DNA from: Methanobrevibacter sp.
Lineage (GTDB): Archaea > Methanobacteriota > Methanobacteria > Methanobacteriales > Methanobacteriaceae
NCBI GenBank assembly: GCA_016291275.1
Contig: JAEEWY010000079.1
Span: 1 to 6,881, forward strand
DNA: 6,881 nt
Direction: 5' to 3'
Position numbers and translations under genes: made by a program. A model generated the notes under the pieces. The model did no database searches, was not told where the DNA came from, and was given only the letters and a program-made list of their open reading frames with translations. This document shows positions 1 through 6,101 of the stretch, one piece after another (positions within the stretch are counted from its first letter, which is position 1; each line of letters starts with the position of its first letter).

Positions 1-736
1 TAAGAGTCATTTTACCTTTAGCGATATCACTTCCAACAGGTTTTCCAAGGTCCTTTTCATCACTGATTACATCTAAATAATCGTCTTGGATTTGGAAAGC
101 GGTACCGATCATACGACCATATTCGTATAAAGCATCGACAGTTTCGTCATCTGCTCCACCCATAATTGCTCCTGCTTTGGTAGCTGCAGCAATCAATGCA
201 CCTGTTTTCTTAAAGATCATTTCAGAATATTCATCTTCCTTAACATCAAAGTTTCCTTCAAAGCTCATATCGGAAGCTTGACCTTCACAGATTTTTACAC
301 AAGCGTCTGCAACAGTAGCTAATGCATTTGCAACATTTGCAGGGTTTGCATTTTCCTCTTTGGAATCGATTACCATTTCAAATGCTTTTGAGAATAAGGT
401 ATCTCCTGCTAAAATAGCTACAGGTTCATCCCATACCTTATGTACAGAAGGCATTCCTCTTCTCATGTCATCATCATCCATGATATCGTCATGAATAAGT
501 GAAAAAGTATGAATAAGCTCTAAAGCAGCAGCAGTTTTCAATGCATCTTCCTTTTTTCCTCCAACTGCTTCTGCAGAGATTAAAGTAAGAGCCGGCCTAA
601 GCATTTTACCGCCAGCTTTAGTTAAGTAAAGACAAGCATCCTGTAAATCCTGTGGTTCAATAACACTAAGATTCTCTTCAATGGTTTTTACAACATCTTT
701 GGAATATTGTTTTAAGACATCAGTAACATCAGACAT
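1..736 (-). CDS. idsA: Geranylgeranyl diphosphate synthase (short-chain trans-prenyltransferase), C-terminus cut by window edge
   Basis: This enzyme condenses IPP with allylic diphosphates to make the C15/C20 chains used for archaeal ether lipids. The 245 codons present start MSDVTDVLKQYSKD and stay open to base 1, so the end of the gene lies outside the window. The first aspartate-rich motif is visible at residues 83-94 (DDIMDDDDMRRG), preceded by LIH. The second is at 218-222 (QDDYLD context), followed by DLGKPVGSD and GKMTL, as is usual in this family. These Asp clusters bind Mg2+-diphosphate. Phe78, five residues before the first motif, is the aromatic position that limits chain length near C20 in archaeal type I enzymes (family knowledge). 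The ATG at 734-736 has a GGGAG ribosome-binding site 5 nt upstream. RNase J lies 112 nt upstream on the same strand. The related Methanothermobacter enzyme makes both FPP and GGPP, so the exact product here is inferred. Confidence 0.95.
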   Translation of the reverse strand, partial: MSDVTDVLKQYSKDVVKTIEENLSVIEPQDLQDACLYLTKAGGKMLRPALTLISAEAVGGKKEDALKTAAALELIHTFSLIHDDIMDDDDMRRGMPSVHKVWDEPVAILAGDTLFSKAFEMVIDSKEENANPANVANALATVADACVKICEGQASDMSFEGNFDVKEDEYSEMIFKKTGALIAAATKAGAIMGGADDETVDALYEYGRMIGTAFQIQDDYLDVISDEKDLGKPVGSDIAKGKMTL

Positions 737-784
737 AATTCTCCCTCTAGACTAATATTTATTGAAACTTCATTAAATACTTAA

Positions 785-804
785 TTAAAAATATTTTTAT
801 AATA
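785..804 (-). promoter_or_regulatory. Candidate TATA box for idsA
   Basis: Read on the minus strand this stretch gives TTATAAAAATA, close to the archaeal TATA consensus. It is centred about 25 nt before a plausible start near 770-775, leaving a leader of roughly 35 nt with the GGGAG ribosome-binding site. A 12-bp palindrome (787-798) overlaps it. The whole spacer is AT-rich, so chance matches are easy; this is inference. Confidence 0.3.
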
Positions 805-833
805 ATGATTTTTTTAAGGAAATAAGCTAAATA

Positions 834-850
834 AGTTAATTAGATTAACT
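834..850 (-). terminator. Small hairpin overlapping the RNase J stop codon
   Basis: AGTTAAT and ATTAACT form a perfect 7-bp inverted repeat with a 3-nt loop. The right arm overlaps the TAG stop of RNase J (849-851). On the minus strand the sequence after it is only moderately T-rich (TTATTTAGCTTATTTCC). It could be a weak terminator or an RNA end. A 7-bp AT-rich repeat can also arise by chance. Confidence 0.25.
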
Positions 851-2195
851 AGTTGCCATTAAAGACTTGAGCTTGTGCATTTCTTAAAATATGAATATTG
901 TTTCCTATTCTGTATCCCTCTTCCTCTGCAAGCTCTCCGTAAGCAACTAACATCTCAAGCTCTCCGTGAGCAGGAATGATGTGTTTTGGCTTAAGCATTC
1001 TCAAGAAATCCCTATGGTCTTCACGGCCAGCGTGTCCTGAAACGTGAGCGTTTGCATAGATTCTTGCACCATTTGCCTTTAGTTTGGATTCAAGAATATG
1101 TCTGTTTGCAGCATTGGTTGGGTTTGGAATGATAGGTGCTGAAAATATGACATTGTCTCCTTTCTTTACATTGAATGGAGTTCTTCCACTAGCAATTCTT
1201 GGAAGCAATGCATCAGGTTCACCTTGGTGACCAGTGGTTACAAGCAAGAACTTGTCCCTATCCTCTTCAGCCTTCATAAGCGCCTTATTGACCGCTTTAG
1301 GAGATCCATAAACATAAGCGTTTGCAGGCAATTTCAAGATTCCCAAGTTCTGTGCTATTCCACAGAACCTTTCCATTGAACGTCCTAAGAATAGAATTTC
1401 CCTATCGCTGTCCTTTGCAATGTCTGCAATGGTTTGAATCCTTTCAATATGAGATGAAAAGGTAGTTACAATCATACCTTCTTTTGCCTTTAAAGGTTCT
1501 CTCATCAAGTCTTCAAGGATTATTCTTGCAACCTTTTCTGAGTATGTTCTGGTTTCAGTGTAATTGATTGCATTGGTAGTCTCTACAATAAGAGCCAATA
1601 CTCCTTTTCTACCTAATTCCCTAAGCCTGTTGTAATCAGGCGGTGGGGAAACCTTTTGGTGATTGTCAAACTTAAAGTCCAATGCATAAACGATTATTCC
1701 TTCATTGGTGTGCAATACAGGGAACACAGCTTGAGGAATACTGTGAGTGGACTGTACAAACTCCAATGTAATGTCCTTGGATAACTTGATCTTGCTTCCA
1801 GGATTTAATGGTCTTATTGGATTGTTTACCTTGAATTTACGTTCTCCTTTAATTTGCTTTTCAATTAATGCAGTGGTATAAGGGGTTCCGATGATTGGTG
1901 CATCGTATCTGTGAGCCAATTTGGCAACAGCACCAATGTGGTCCAAGTGACCGTGTGAGAATACTATTCCCTTAACTTTACCGTCTACATCCTTCATGAT
2001 TGTATCGTCTGGAATTACTCCTCTTTCGATTAAATCTAAACTGTGCATTCTATCAATATCTGTATCTTCGTGAATGCTTATTCTGTCTAAGTGGATACCC
2101 ATATCAAAGATGATTACATCTTCACCGACTTTTACTGCAGTCATGTTCTTTCCTACTTCTTCATATCCACCTATTGCAATAACTTCTACAGTCAT
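849..2195 (-). CDS. rnj: Ribonuclease J (archaeal beta-CASP metallo-beta-lactamase RNase)
   Basis: This is a cytoplasmic zinc-dependent exonuclease that degrades RNA in the 5'-3' direction. The 448 residues match the archaeal form, which lacks the C-terminal domain of the bacterial ~555-residue enzyme. The metallo-beta-lactamase metal motif is HGHLDH at residues 81-86. STHSIP supplies His151, and ALDF supplies Asp173. The inserted beta-CASP domain shows VETTNA (Glu205), TFSSH (His249), TTGHQGEP (320-327) and HVSGHA with His388. A final metal-site histidine is in IPAHGE (His410). No catalytic residue appears to be missing. The ATG at 2193-2195 is supported by a GGAGG ribosome-binding site 6 nt upstream. 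The gene sits between the IPP isomerase and idsA, with more than 100 nt on each side, and has no metabolic link to the isoprenoid genes. The 5'-3' polarity is family knowledge, and some archaeal relatives also have endonuclease activity. Confidence 0.93.
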   Translation of the reverse strand: MTVEVIAIGGYEEVGKNMTAVKVGEDVIIFDMGIHLDRISIHEDTDIDRMHSLDLIERGVIPDDTIMKDVDGKVKGIVFSHGHLDHIGAVAKLAHRYDAPIIGTPYTTALIEKQIKGERKFKVNNPIRPLNPGSKIKLSKDITLEFVQSTHSIPQAVFPVLHTNEGIIVYALDFKFDNHQKVSPPPDYNRLRELGRKGVLALIVETTNAINYTETRTYSEKVARIILEDLMREPLKAKEGMIVTTFSSHIERIQTIADIAKDSDREILFLGRSMERFCGIAQNLGILKLPANAYVYGSPKAVNKALMKAEEDRDKFLLVTTGHQGEPDALLPRIASGRTPFNVKKGDNVIFSAPIIPNPTNAANRHILESKLKANGARIYANAHVSGHAGREDHRDFLRMLKPKHIIPAHGELEMLVAYGELAEEEGYRIGNNIHILRNAQAQVFNGN

Positions 2196-2254
2196 TTATT
2201 GCCTCCTTTTTGTTTTTTTTCCGTAAAATAATTAGTATGATTAAGTAAATTAAG

Positions 2255-2294
2255 TCTATAAAAATTCATCGAATATAAAATAATCATATAAATT
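2255..2294 (-). promoter_or_regulatory. Candidate promoter region of RNase J
   Basis: On the minus strand this stretch contains AATTTATATGA (2284-2294) and TTTTTATAG (2256-2264), both like archaeal TATA boxes. Starts about 25 nt downstream would leave leaders of about 70 or 40 nt. Which of them, if either, is used cannot be told from sequence. The position just after the isomerase hairpin terminator favours an independent RNase J transcript. Confidence 0.3.
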
Positions 2295-2317
2295 AAAAAT
2301 AAGAGTAAAGACTCTTA
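2288..2317 (-). terminator. Hairpin plus T-run terminator after the IPP isomerase
   Basis: TAAGAGT and ACTCTTA (2300-2306 and 2311-2317) form a perfect 7-bp stem with a 4-nt loop, 15 nt past the isomerase stop codon. On the minus strand it is followed at once by TTTTTAATTT. The stem holds two G-C pairs, unlike the all-AT repeats elsewhere in the spacers, which makes this the most convincing terminator hairpin of the window. Confidence 0.55.
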
Positions 2318-2332
2318 AATTAAAAAATAGAA

Positions 2333-3382
2333 TTACCTTCTAGCATATGCTTTTGTATCAAAGCCTCTTGATTCTAACCAGTTTTTAGTCTCACCTTTGA
2401 TGATGAGATTTGAATTCTTAAGCTCCTCGATATTTGAAGCTCCAACTAAAAACATTGCAATTCTTAATGATTCATTGAACCTTTCCACCATTTGGACTAA
2501 AGCGTCTTGTCCTTCATAAGCTCCTTTAAGTGCAGGAAGTGCCATACCAACAGCATCTGCACCAAGTGCAATTGCCTTTGCAGCATCCAAACCTGATCTG
2601 ATACCGCCAGAAGAGACAACTGGAATGTCAACAGAATTCACTACTTCTGCAGTGCTTACAGCAGTAGGAATTCCCCAATCCCAGAACAATTCTCCTAAAT
2701 ATCTGTCATCTGCACGATAGGTTTCAACAGCAGCCCAACTGGTTCCGCCAGCACCTTCTATATCAATAAAGCTTACTCCTGCCTTTTCAAGAGTCTTTGC
2801 ATCTTCAGCACTAATTCCAGTACCTGTTTCCTTTGCCATGACAGGAACCTTAACTGATTTGCAAATTTCAGCTATTGAATCTATGTACCCTCTTGCATCA
2901 ACATCTCCTTCAGGTTGAATAGCTTCCTGTAAAGGGTTCAAATGGATTGCTAAAATATCACTGTCCAATATTTCAACAGCTTCCTCTGCCAAATCAGATT
3001 GAGGTGCTCCAATATTTCCTAAAACAAGTGCGGATGGAGCATTTTCCCTTACAACATCATAAGTGTCTCTTAATTCAGGATGGACAATAGCTGCTCTTTG
3101 ACTACCTAAACCTAAACCTATTTGCTTATCTTCTGCAACAGTAGCCAATTCCTTATTGATATCCTTAGCAGCAGGATGTCCTCCAGTGATTGCTGTAATG
3201 AATAAAGGGGATTCCAATTTCTTGCCGAAAACCTCTGTTGAAATATCAATTTCCTCTTTATGAACTTCAGGCAATGCCCTATGGATCAATTCAATATCCT
3301 CAAAGCCTGTAGTCTTATCCTTATAATTAACATCATAATTCTTGCAAATCAATAGATGTTCTAATTTTCTATCTGAAATCAT
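2333..3382 (-). CDS. fni: Type 2 isopentenyl-diphosphate delta-isomerase (FMN-dependent)
   Basis: This enzyme interconverts IPP and DMAPP, using reduced FMN, and supplies the allylic primer for idsA. The 349 residues fit the family length. Motifs in order: RKLEHL near the N-terminus (Arg5, Lys6, His9; substrate diphosphate contacts), ITGGH (66-70), GLGSQRAA (91-98), HLNPLQEAIQPEGD (147-160, with the conserved Gln157 and Glu159), AKETG (Lys184), GGTSWA (212-217, flavin contact), SGGIRSG (259-265) and GADAVGMA (274-281). The reading frame extends 30 codons further upstream to 3472. The start at 3380-3382 is preferred because it has an AGAGG ribosome-binding site 5 nt upstream and MISDRKLEHL is the expected family N-terminus. 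The extra 30 residues are hydrophobic, unlike this family, and overlap the likely promoter. RNase J follows after 137 nt. Confidence 0.96.
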   Translation of the reverse strand: MISDRKLEHLLICKNYDVNYKDKTTGFEDIELIHRALPEVHKEEIDISTEVFGKKLESPLFITAITGGHPAAKDINKELATVAEDKQIGLGLGSQRAAIVHPELRDTYDVVRENAPSALVLGNIGAPQSDLAEEAVEILDSDILAIHLNPLQEAIQPEGDVDARGYIDSIAEICKSVKVPVMAKETGTGISAEDAKTLEKAGVSFIDIEGAGGTSWAAVETYRADDRYLGELFWDWGIPTAVSTAEVVNSVDIPVVSSGGIRSGLDAAKAIALGADAVGMALPALKGAYEGQDALVQMVERFNESLRIAMFLVGASNIEELKNSNLIIKGETKNWLESRGFDTKAYARR

Positions 3383-3410
3383 TGTTTCCTCTTTAATTAT
3401 TAATAAAATG

Positions 3411-3421
3411 TAAGTATAAAT
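3411..3421 (-). promoter_or_regulatory. Candidate TATA box for the IPP isomerase
   Basis: On the minus strand this reads CATTTATACTT, about 35 nt before the ATG at 3382. A start some 25 nt downstream would fall close to 3392, just before the AGAGG ribosome-binding site, giving a very short leader. The kinase transcript appears to end before it, so a separate promoter is expected here. The exact box is inference. Confidence 0.35.
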
Positions 3422-3564
3422 GTTTAAATTAATATCAAGCACCATTAAATCATTAGAACCTAAAAAAAGCAATTAAATAAACTCTAGATAATCAACTATT
3501 TTTTTAAATAGTAAACCTTTAAAAGTAGTTTAAATATCTAAAATAAACTAATCAATGTGAAATT

Positions 3565-3607
3565 CTTATAAATAGAAAAATTAAATTTAAAAAAGCCCTT
3601 ATAAATA
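3565..3607 (+). promoter_or_regulatory. Pair of identical TATA-like elements
   Basis: CTTATAAATA occurs at 3565-3574 and again at 3598-3607, spaced 33 nt, about three helical turns. Both resemble archaeal TATA boxes on the plus strand. The second is preceded by the GCCC of a possible B-recognition area and would place a start near 3628-3636. No protein gene follows on the plus strand, so it may drive a short RNA or be a chance pattern in AT-rich DNA. Confidence 0.3.
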
Positions 3608-3629
3608 AAAGTTAATTAAATAAAATATT

Positions 3630-3750
3630 CTTCGTGTTTAATTAGGTCCCGAATGAATTTAAAAACATTAAAATCCGACTTAATATTAATTCTAATCTTT
3701 TAAATTCAAAATATATGAAAATTGCATATATTTTAACTATTTATAATTTT
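3630..3750 (+). ncRNA. Possible small RNA in the kinase-isomerase spacer (speculative)
   Basis: The stretch lies where a transcript from the second TATA-like element would start. It opens with a patch richer in G and C (GTGTTTAATTAGGTCCCG). It contains a 9-bp inverted repeat (GAATTTAAA at 3655-3663, TTTAAATTC at 3699-3707). Directly after comes a perfect 10-bp repeat with a 7-nt loop (3708-3717 and 3725-3734), then a T-rich tract at about 3741-3760 that could end transcription. I recognise no known RNA family. A 16-codon frame (3653-3703) lies inside with a weak AGGT site before it, but it is too short to call. The repeats are nearly all A and T, so chance is a serious alternative. Confidence 0.2.
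3708..3734. repeat. Perfect 10-bp inverted repeat
   Basis: AAAATATATG (3708-3717) and CATATATTTT (3725-3734) pair perfectly around a 7-nt loop. On the plus strand it is followed by AACTATTTATAATTTTTT. It could be a transcript end for the plus strand, a protein-binding site, or chance. Only one G-C pair is present, so an RNA hairpin would be weak. Confidence 0.4.
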
Positions 3751-3830
3751 TTATTTTCATTATATTTAAATATTGGGTAAAAATAGAGTATTTTAAGAAA
3801 AAATTCTTTAAAAAAAGGTTAAATAATACT

Positions 3831-3856
3831 AAAAAAGAATAAATAAAAGTAAAAAA
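3831..3856 (-). terminator. Oligo-T terminator of the mevalonate kinase / isopentenyl phosphate kinase transcript
   Basis: Read on the minus strand, this 26-nt tract is almost all T, with runs of six, four, three and six. It begins 19 nt past the stop codon of the isopentenyl phosphate kinase. Archaeal RNA polymerase terminates at such U-tracts without needing a hairpin (established). A weak hairpin (AAGAA / TTCTT, 3795-3808) lies further downstream. Confidence 0.55.
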
Positions 3857-3875
3857 GAGCAATGAAGAACTAAAA

Positions 3876-4691
3876 TTACTTTCTGCAGATTTTAGTTCCA
3901 TTCACTTTCATTCCCTGCAATGCCTTTGCAATTGCCCCTTCCTCATTTGCATTGATGATTTCAGAGCTTATTCCATAATCTGCTAAGTCTAAAAGCTCTT
4001 TTACCTTTCCAACCATACCTCCGGTTACATCAACATTGGTGGTTGATTCCAAGAACTTGATGTCTTCAATGGAGTTCACTTCATCAATATGAACTGCATC
4101 TTTATGTGTTTTAGGGTTTTTGGTATAAACTCCTGCAACATCAGTTCCAAGGACAATCCTATCAGACTTTAGGAACTTAGCAATGTACTGAAGCACTTGA
4201 TCTCCAGAGATGACAGCAATCTTCACTTCATCATCAATAACCACATCTCCAAAGAGAACAGGTACAAAACCTTCCCTAAGGTATGTCTTTATTAAGTTCA
4301 AGTCAAAGTCATAGATTCTCTTATTGTGTGAAGTTATAATGGAAGATGGAGGTATTGCAATAACTGGAATGCCATGTTCAATCAAGGACTCACAGATGAT
4401 TGAATTCAACTTCTTGACCTCATTTTGAACTTCAGCAAATCCTATCCTCTTTTCAAGGTAATCCTTCATTTCAAAAGGTTGGCCAATTTGATACTTTTTA
4501 GCAGGGGGATGACCAAATGAACCTGCTCCATGAACGATTACAAGACCATCTATAAGATCATTGCTGATTTCTTCAGCATATAAAGACTCTCTGATTTCCT
4601 CTGCAATACGATTCAAGTTTTCATAATCCACTTTAGGTTCTGCTGAATCCTTTTCAGTTAATATGCTTCCGCCAATCTTTAAAATAATCAT
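3876..4691 (-). CDS. ipk: Isopentenyl phosphate kinase (amino acid kinase fold)
   Basis: This kinase phosphorylates isopentenyl phosphate to IPP with ATP, the last kinase step of the archaeal mevalonate pathway. The 271 residues are typical for the archaeal enzyme. Visible motifs are LKIGGSILT (4-12, with Lys5), HGAGSFGHPPAKKY (54-67), LFGDV (146-150), ISGDQ (161-165), GTDVAGVYTKNP (182-193) and DVTGGMVGK (221-229), all typical of the amino acid kinase fold. His61 in GAGSFGH corresponds to the histidine that contacts the phosphate acceptor in the Methanocaldococcus jannaschii enzyme (His60). It is what separates isopentenyl phosphate kinases from other members of the fold. The start ATG (4689-4691) has only a short GTGAT ribosome-binding match close by. 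Mevalonate kinase lies 111 nt upstream on the same strand, and the pair probably shares a transcript that ends at the T-tract after this gene. Fosfomycin kinase-like or UMP kinase-like alternatives are less likely given His61 and the neighbours. Confidence 0.95.
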   Translation of the reverse strand: MIILKIGGSILTEKDSAEPKVDYENLNRIAEEIRESLYAEEISNDLIDGLVIVHGAGSFGHPPAKKYQIGQPFEMKDYLEKRIGFAEVQNEVKKLNSIICESLIEHGIPVIAIPPSSIITSHNKRIYDFDLNLIKTYLREGFVPVLFGDVVIDDEVKIAVISGDQVLQYIAKFLKSDRIVLGTDVAGVYTKNPKTHKDAVHIDEVNSIEDIKFLESTTNVDVTGGMVGKVKELLDLADYGISSEIINANEEGAIAKALQGMKVNGTKICRK

Positions 4692-4802
4692 AAAATCACA
4701 CTAAATAAAAATCTAATAATAATCCATTTTTTTAAAAATGAAATTGAATTAATTAATAAATTGAATAAATTAAATAAATATGAGAATAAAAATTGCATCT
4801 AA
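4692..4802. other. Spacer between the two kinases, with 7-bp palindrome
   Basis: This 111-nt stretch is almost all A and T. CATTTTT and AAAAATG (4725-4731 and 4734-4740) form a perfect inverted repeat with a 2-nt gap. It could be a partial terminator after mevalonate kinase or a chance pattern. No clear second promoter for the downstream kinase is seen, so read-through from mevalonate kinase is the simpler view. Confidence 0.3.
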
Positions 4803-5786
4803 TTAAGGCAAAGGAGGAGCTCTCCTATTTACTAAAACACCATCCTTTGAGAACTTGACTTTAATTGTCTTGTCTTCAACATTGATTGCCTCTGCAACTT
4901 CATCAATTGTCTCTTCACTGCATAATGAAATTATACTTCCACCACCACCGGAACCGGTGATTTTGGATGCTAACGCTCCATTGTCACGAGCGGTATAAAT
5001 CATTCTGGACAATTCATAGGTGTTTACACCTAAAGAGTCAAGCAATCCCTGATTCAAATTCATGAGTTCAGCTATCCTTTCCACATCATTCTTTATGATT
5101 GCAACTCTTGCCTCATTAGCAATCTTGCCCATTGTAGAGATTATTGGATTGACCAATTCAGGATAGGTTTCCTTTAATGTCCTTACGTTCTTAACCATTT
5201 TGGCAGTGTTTCCATACTTATTTGTGAATCCCACAACAAATGGAGCATCCAAATGACTGTCGAAACGAACTATCCTCTTCTCACGGGATAAGTAGATTAA
5301 TCCGCCATATGTACTTATCAATGTATCCAATGGACTTGCTATACCTTGAACATCCTCTTCCACTCCATGAGCTTCATGTGCCAAAGTTTCCTTATTGAAT
5401 TCAACACCATGAAAATGATGCAATGCAGCAATTGTAGCGACAGTTACAGCAGCAGAAGAACCTAAACCTGAACCTATAGGCAAATTAAGGGACAAGCTCA
5501 TGTCAATGTTACTGTGGTCATGGAACTTTCCCATAGCATTTAAAATATATCTAATGATGCCAGGCTTTCCTCTAACTAATGTATAGGTTCCTCTACGGGT
5601 ATCCATCTTCACTTCAAAACCTAAATCATTGGATTTTAATGTGGAGTAATTGTTATTTGATCTGCGAATGCTTACTGTAGCCCTTTTATTGACTGCACCT
5701 GCAATAGCCGGTTCATCATAAACTACTGAATGCTCACCGAAAAGGATTGTCTTTCCCGGCGCAGAAGCTACTGATATATGTCTCAT
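4803..5786 (-). CDS. mvk: Mevalonate kinase (GHMP kinase family)
   Basis: This cytoplasmic enzyme phosphorylates mevalonate to 5-phosphomevalonate with ATP, the first kinase step toward IPP. The 327 residues are close to the ~310-320 of archaeal mevalonate kinases. The N-terminal motif APGKTILFGEHSVVYDEPAI (9-28) carries the conserved Lys12, Glu18 and His19. The GHMP ATP-binding loop PIGSGLGSSAAV is at 103-114. VEEDVQGIASPLDT (142-155) carries the catalytic aspartate Asp154, and the C-terminal glycine motif KITGSGGGGS is at 275-284. These motifs are specific for mevalonate kinase rather than homoserine or phosphomevalonate kinase. The ATG at 5784-5786 has a GGGAG ribosome-binding site about 8 nt upstream. 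It leads the minus-strand cluster and is divergent from a small cysteine-rich gene. Confidence 0.96.
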   Translation of the reverse strand: MRHISVASAPGKTILFGEHSVVYDEPAIAGAVNKRATVSIRRSNNNYSTLKSNDLGFEVKMDTRRGTYTLVRGKPGIIRYILNAMGKFHDHSNIDMSLSLNLPIGSGLGSSAAVTVATIAALHHFHGVEFNKETLAHEAHGVEEDVQGIASPLDTLISTYGGLIYLSREKRIVRFDSHLDAPFVVGFTNKYGNTAKMVKNVRTLKETYPELVNPIISTMGKIANEARVAIIKNDVERIAELMNLNQGLLDSLGVNTYELSRMIYTARDNGALASKITGSGGGGSIISLCSEETIDEVAEAINVEDKTIKVKFSKDGVLVNRRAPPLP

Positions 5787-5860
5787 CTCTAATTCTCCCT
5801 AATTTTTTTTAAAGTTAAAATTCACTATTCTAAAATCCAATATTTGATTTTGAAATTCTT

Positions 5861-5893
5861 TTTAATTGTATAAAATTTAATATATTTATAAAT
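5861..5893. promoter_or_regulatory. Divergent promoter region: symmetric TATA-like element
   Basis: ATTTATAAAT (5884-5893) is its own reverse complement, so it could serve as a TATA box in either direction. For the cysteine-rich gene (plus) it would set a start near 5913-5916, with a leader of about 12-15 nt. For mevalonate kinase (minus) it would give a leader of about 75 nt. A second minus-strand option is TTTTATAC (5868-5875). Assignment is inference. Confidence 0.4.
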
Positions 5894-5903
5894 TTATCTT
5901 AAA

Positions 5904-5922
5904 TAGTATAAAAAGTATACTA
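5904..5922. promoter_or_regulatory. Candidate operator: 7-bp inverted repeat at the start of the cysteine-rich gene
   Basis: TAGTATA (5904-5910) and TATACTA (5916-5922) form a perfect inverted repeat with a 5-nt spacer, AAAAG. It ends 5 nt before the ATG at 5928 and covers the expected transcription start. A repressor bound here would block the small gene. The arms contain one G-C pair each; chance cannot be ruled out. Confidence 0.4.
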
Positions 5923-5927
5923 TAGAT

Positions 5928-6068
5928 ATGGAGAATAATATTGAAAAAGAATGTTACAATTGCAAATATTTGGAGTTTGATACAGACTTATGCACCCAAT
6001 TCTTTTGCAGATATCATGAAAAGCTGATTAAGCAAGAGGACAGCTGTGAAAATTGGTTAAAAAAGTGA
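5928..6068 (+). CDS. Small cysteine-rich protein (46 aa), possible zinc- or metal-binding, function unknown
   Basis: The frame ATG 5928 to TGA 6066-6068 encodes 46 residues beginning MENNIEKECYNCKYLEF. Five cysteines are spaced C9-x2-C12-x9-C22-x4-C27-x12-C40, with His30 between the fourth and fifth and a terminal CENWLKK. A CxxC pair, a mid-protein Cys pair and a final CExW resemble the small zinc-ribbon-like proteins found as orphans in anaerobes and phages. I cannot name a family. There is no signal peptide or membrane segment. No ribosome-binding site is clear, and the short distance to the TATA-like element suggests a short or absent leader. The coding stretch is noticeably richer in G and C than the spacers on both sides, and a cysteine cluster is unlikely in random AT-rich sequence, so I believe it is real. 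It is divergent from mevalonate kinase and convergent with the HXXEE membrane gene. Confidence 0.65.
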   Translation: MENNIEKECYNCKYLEFDTDLCTQFFCRYHEKLIKQEDSCENWLKK

Positions 6069-6101
6069 AAATAAGATATTTATTGAAAAAACTGTAAAAA
6101 T

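Larger units (their letters stand above)
3383..3875. other. 493-nt spacer between isopentenyl phosphate kinase and IPP isomerase
   Basis: No convincing protein gene is present. From left to right it holds the isomerase promoter and leader (about 3383-3425), an AT-only 7-bp hairpin (3495-3512), two identical TATA-like elements on the plus strand, and a patch with more G and C (3630-3685). Two perfect inverted repeats follow (3655-3707 and 3708-3734), and then the oligo-T end of the kinase transcript (3831-3856 on the minus strand). It is four times longer than the other spacers of the cluster. Confidence 0.7.

Noticed and set aside
3383..3472. 30-residue N-terminal extension of the IPP isomerase
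   Set aside because: It is hydrophobic and not family-like, overlaps the likely promoter, and the internal ATG has a proper ribosome-binding site.
3495..3512. ACTATTT / AAATAGT hairpin with a TTTT loop as a terminator or regulatory stem
   Set aside because: It is a perfect 7-bp repeat but almost all A and T. By rough estimate a couple of such repeats are expected by chance in the spacers here, and no gene end lies next to it.
3653..3703. 16-codon frame MNLKTLKSDLILILIF with AGGT 5 nt upstream, a possible leader peptide
   Set aside because: It is too short to separate from chance in AT-rich DNA, and no gene follows on the plus strand that a leader peptide could control.
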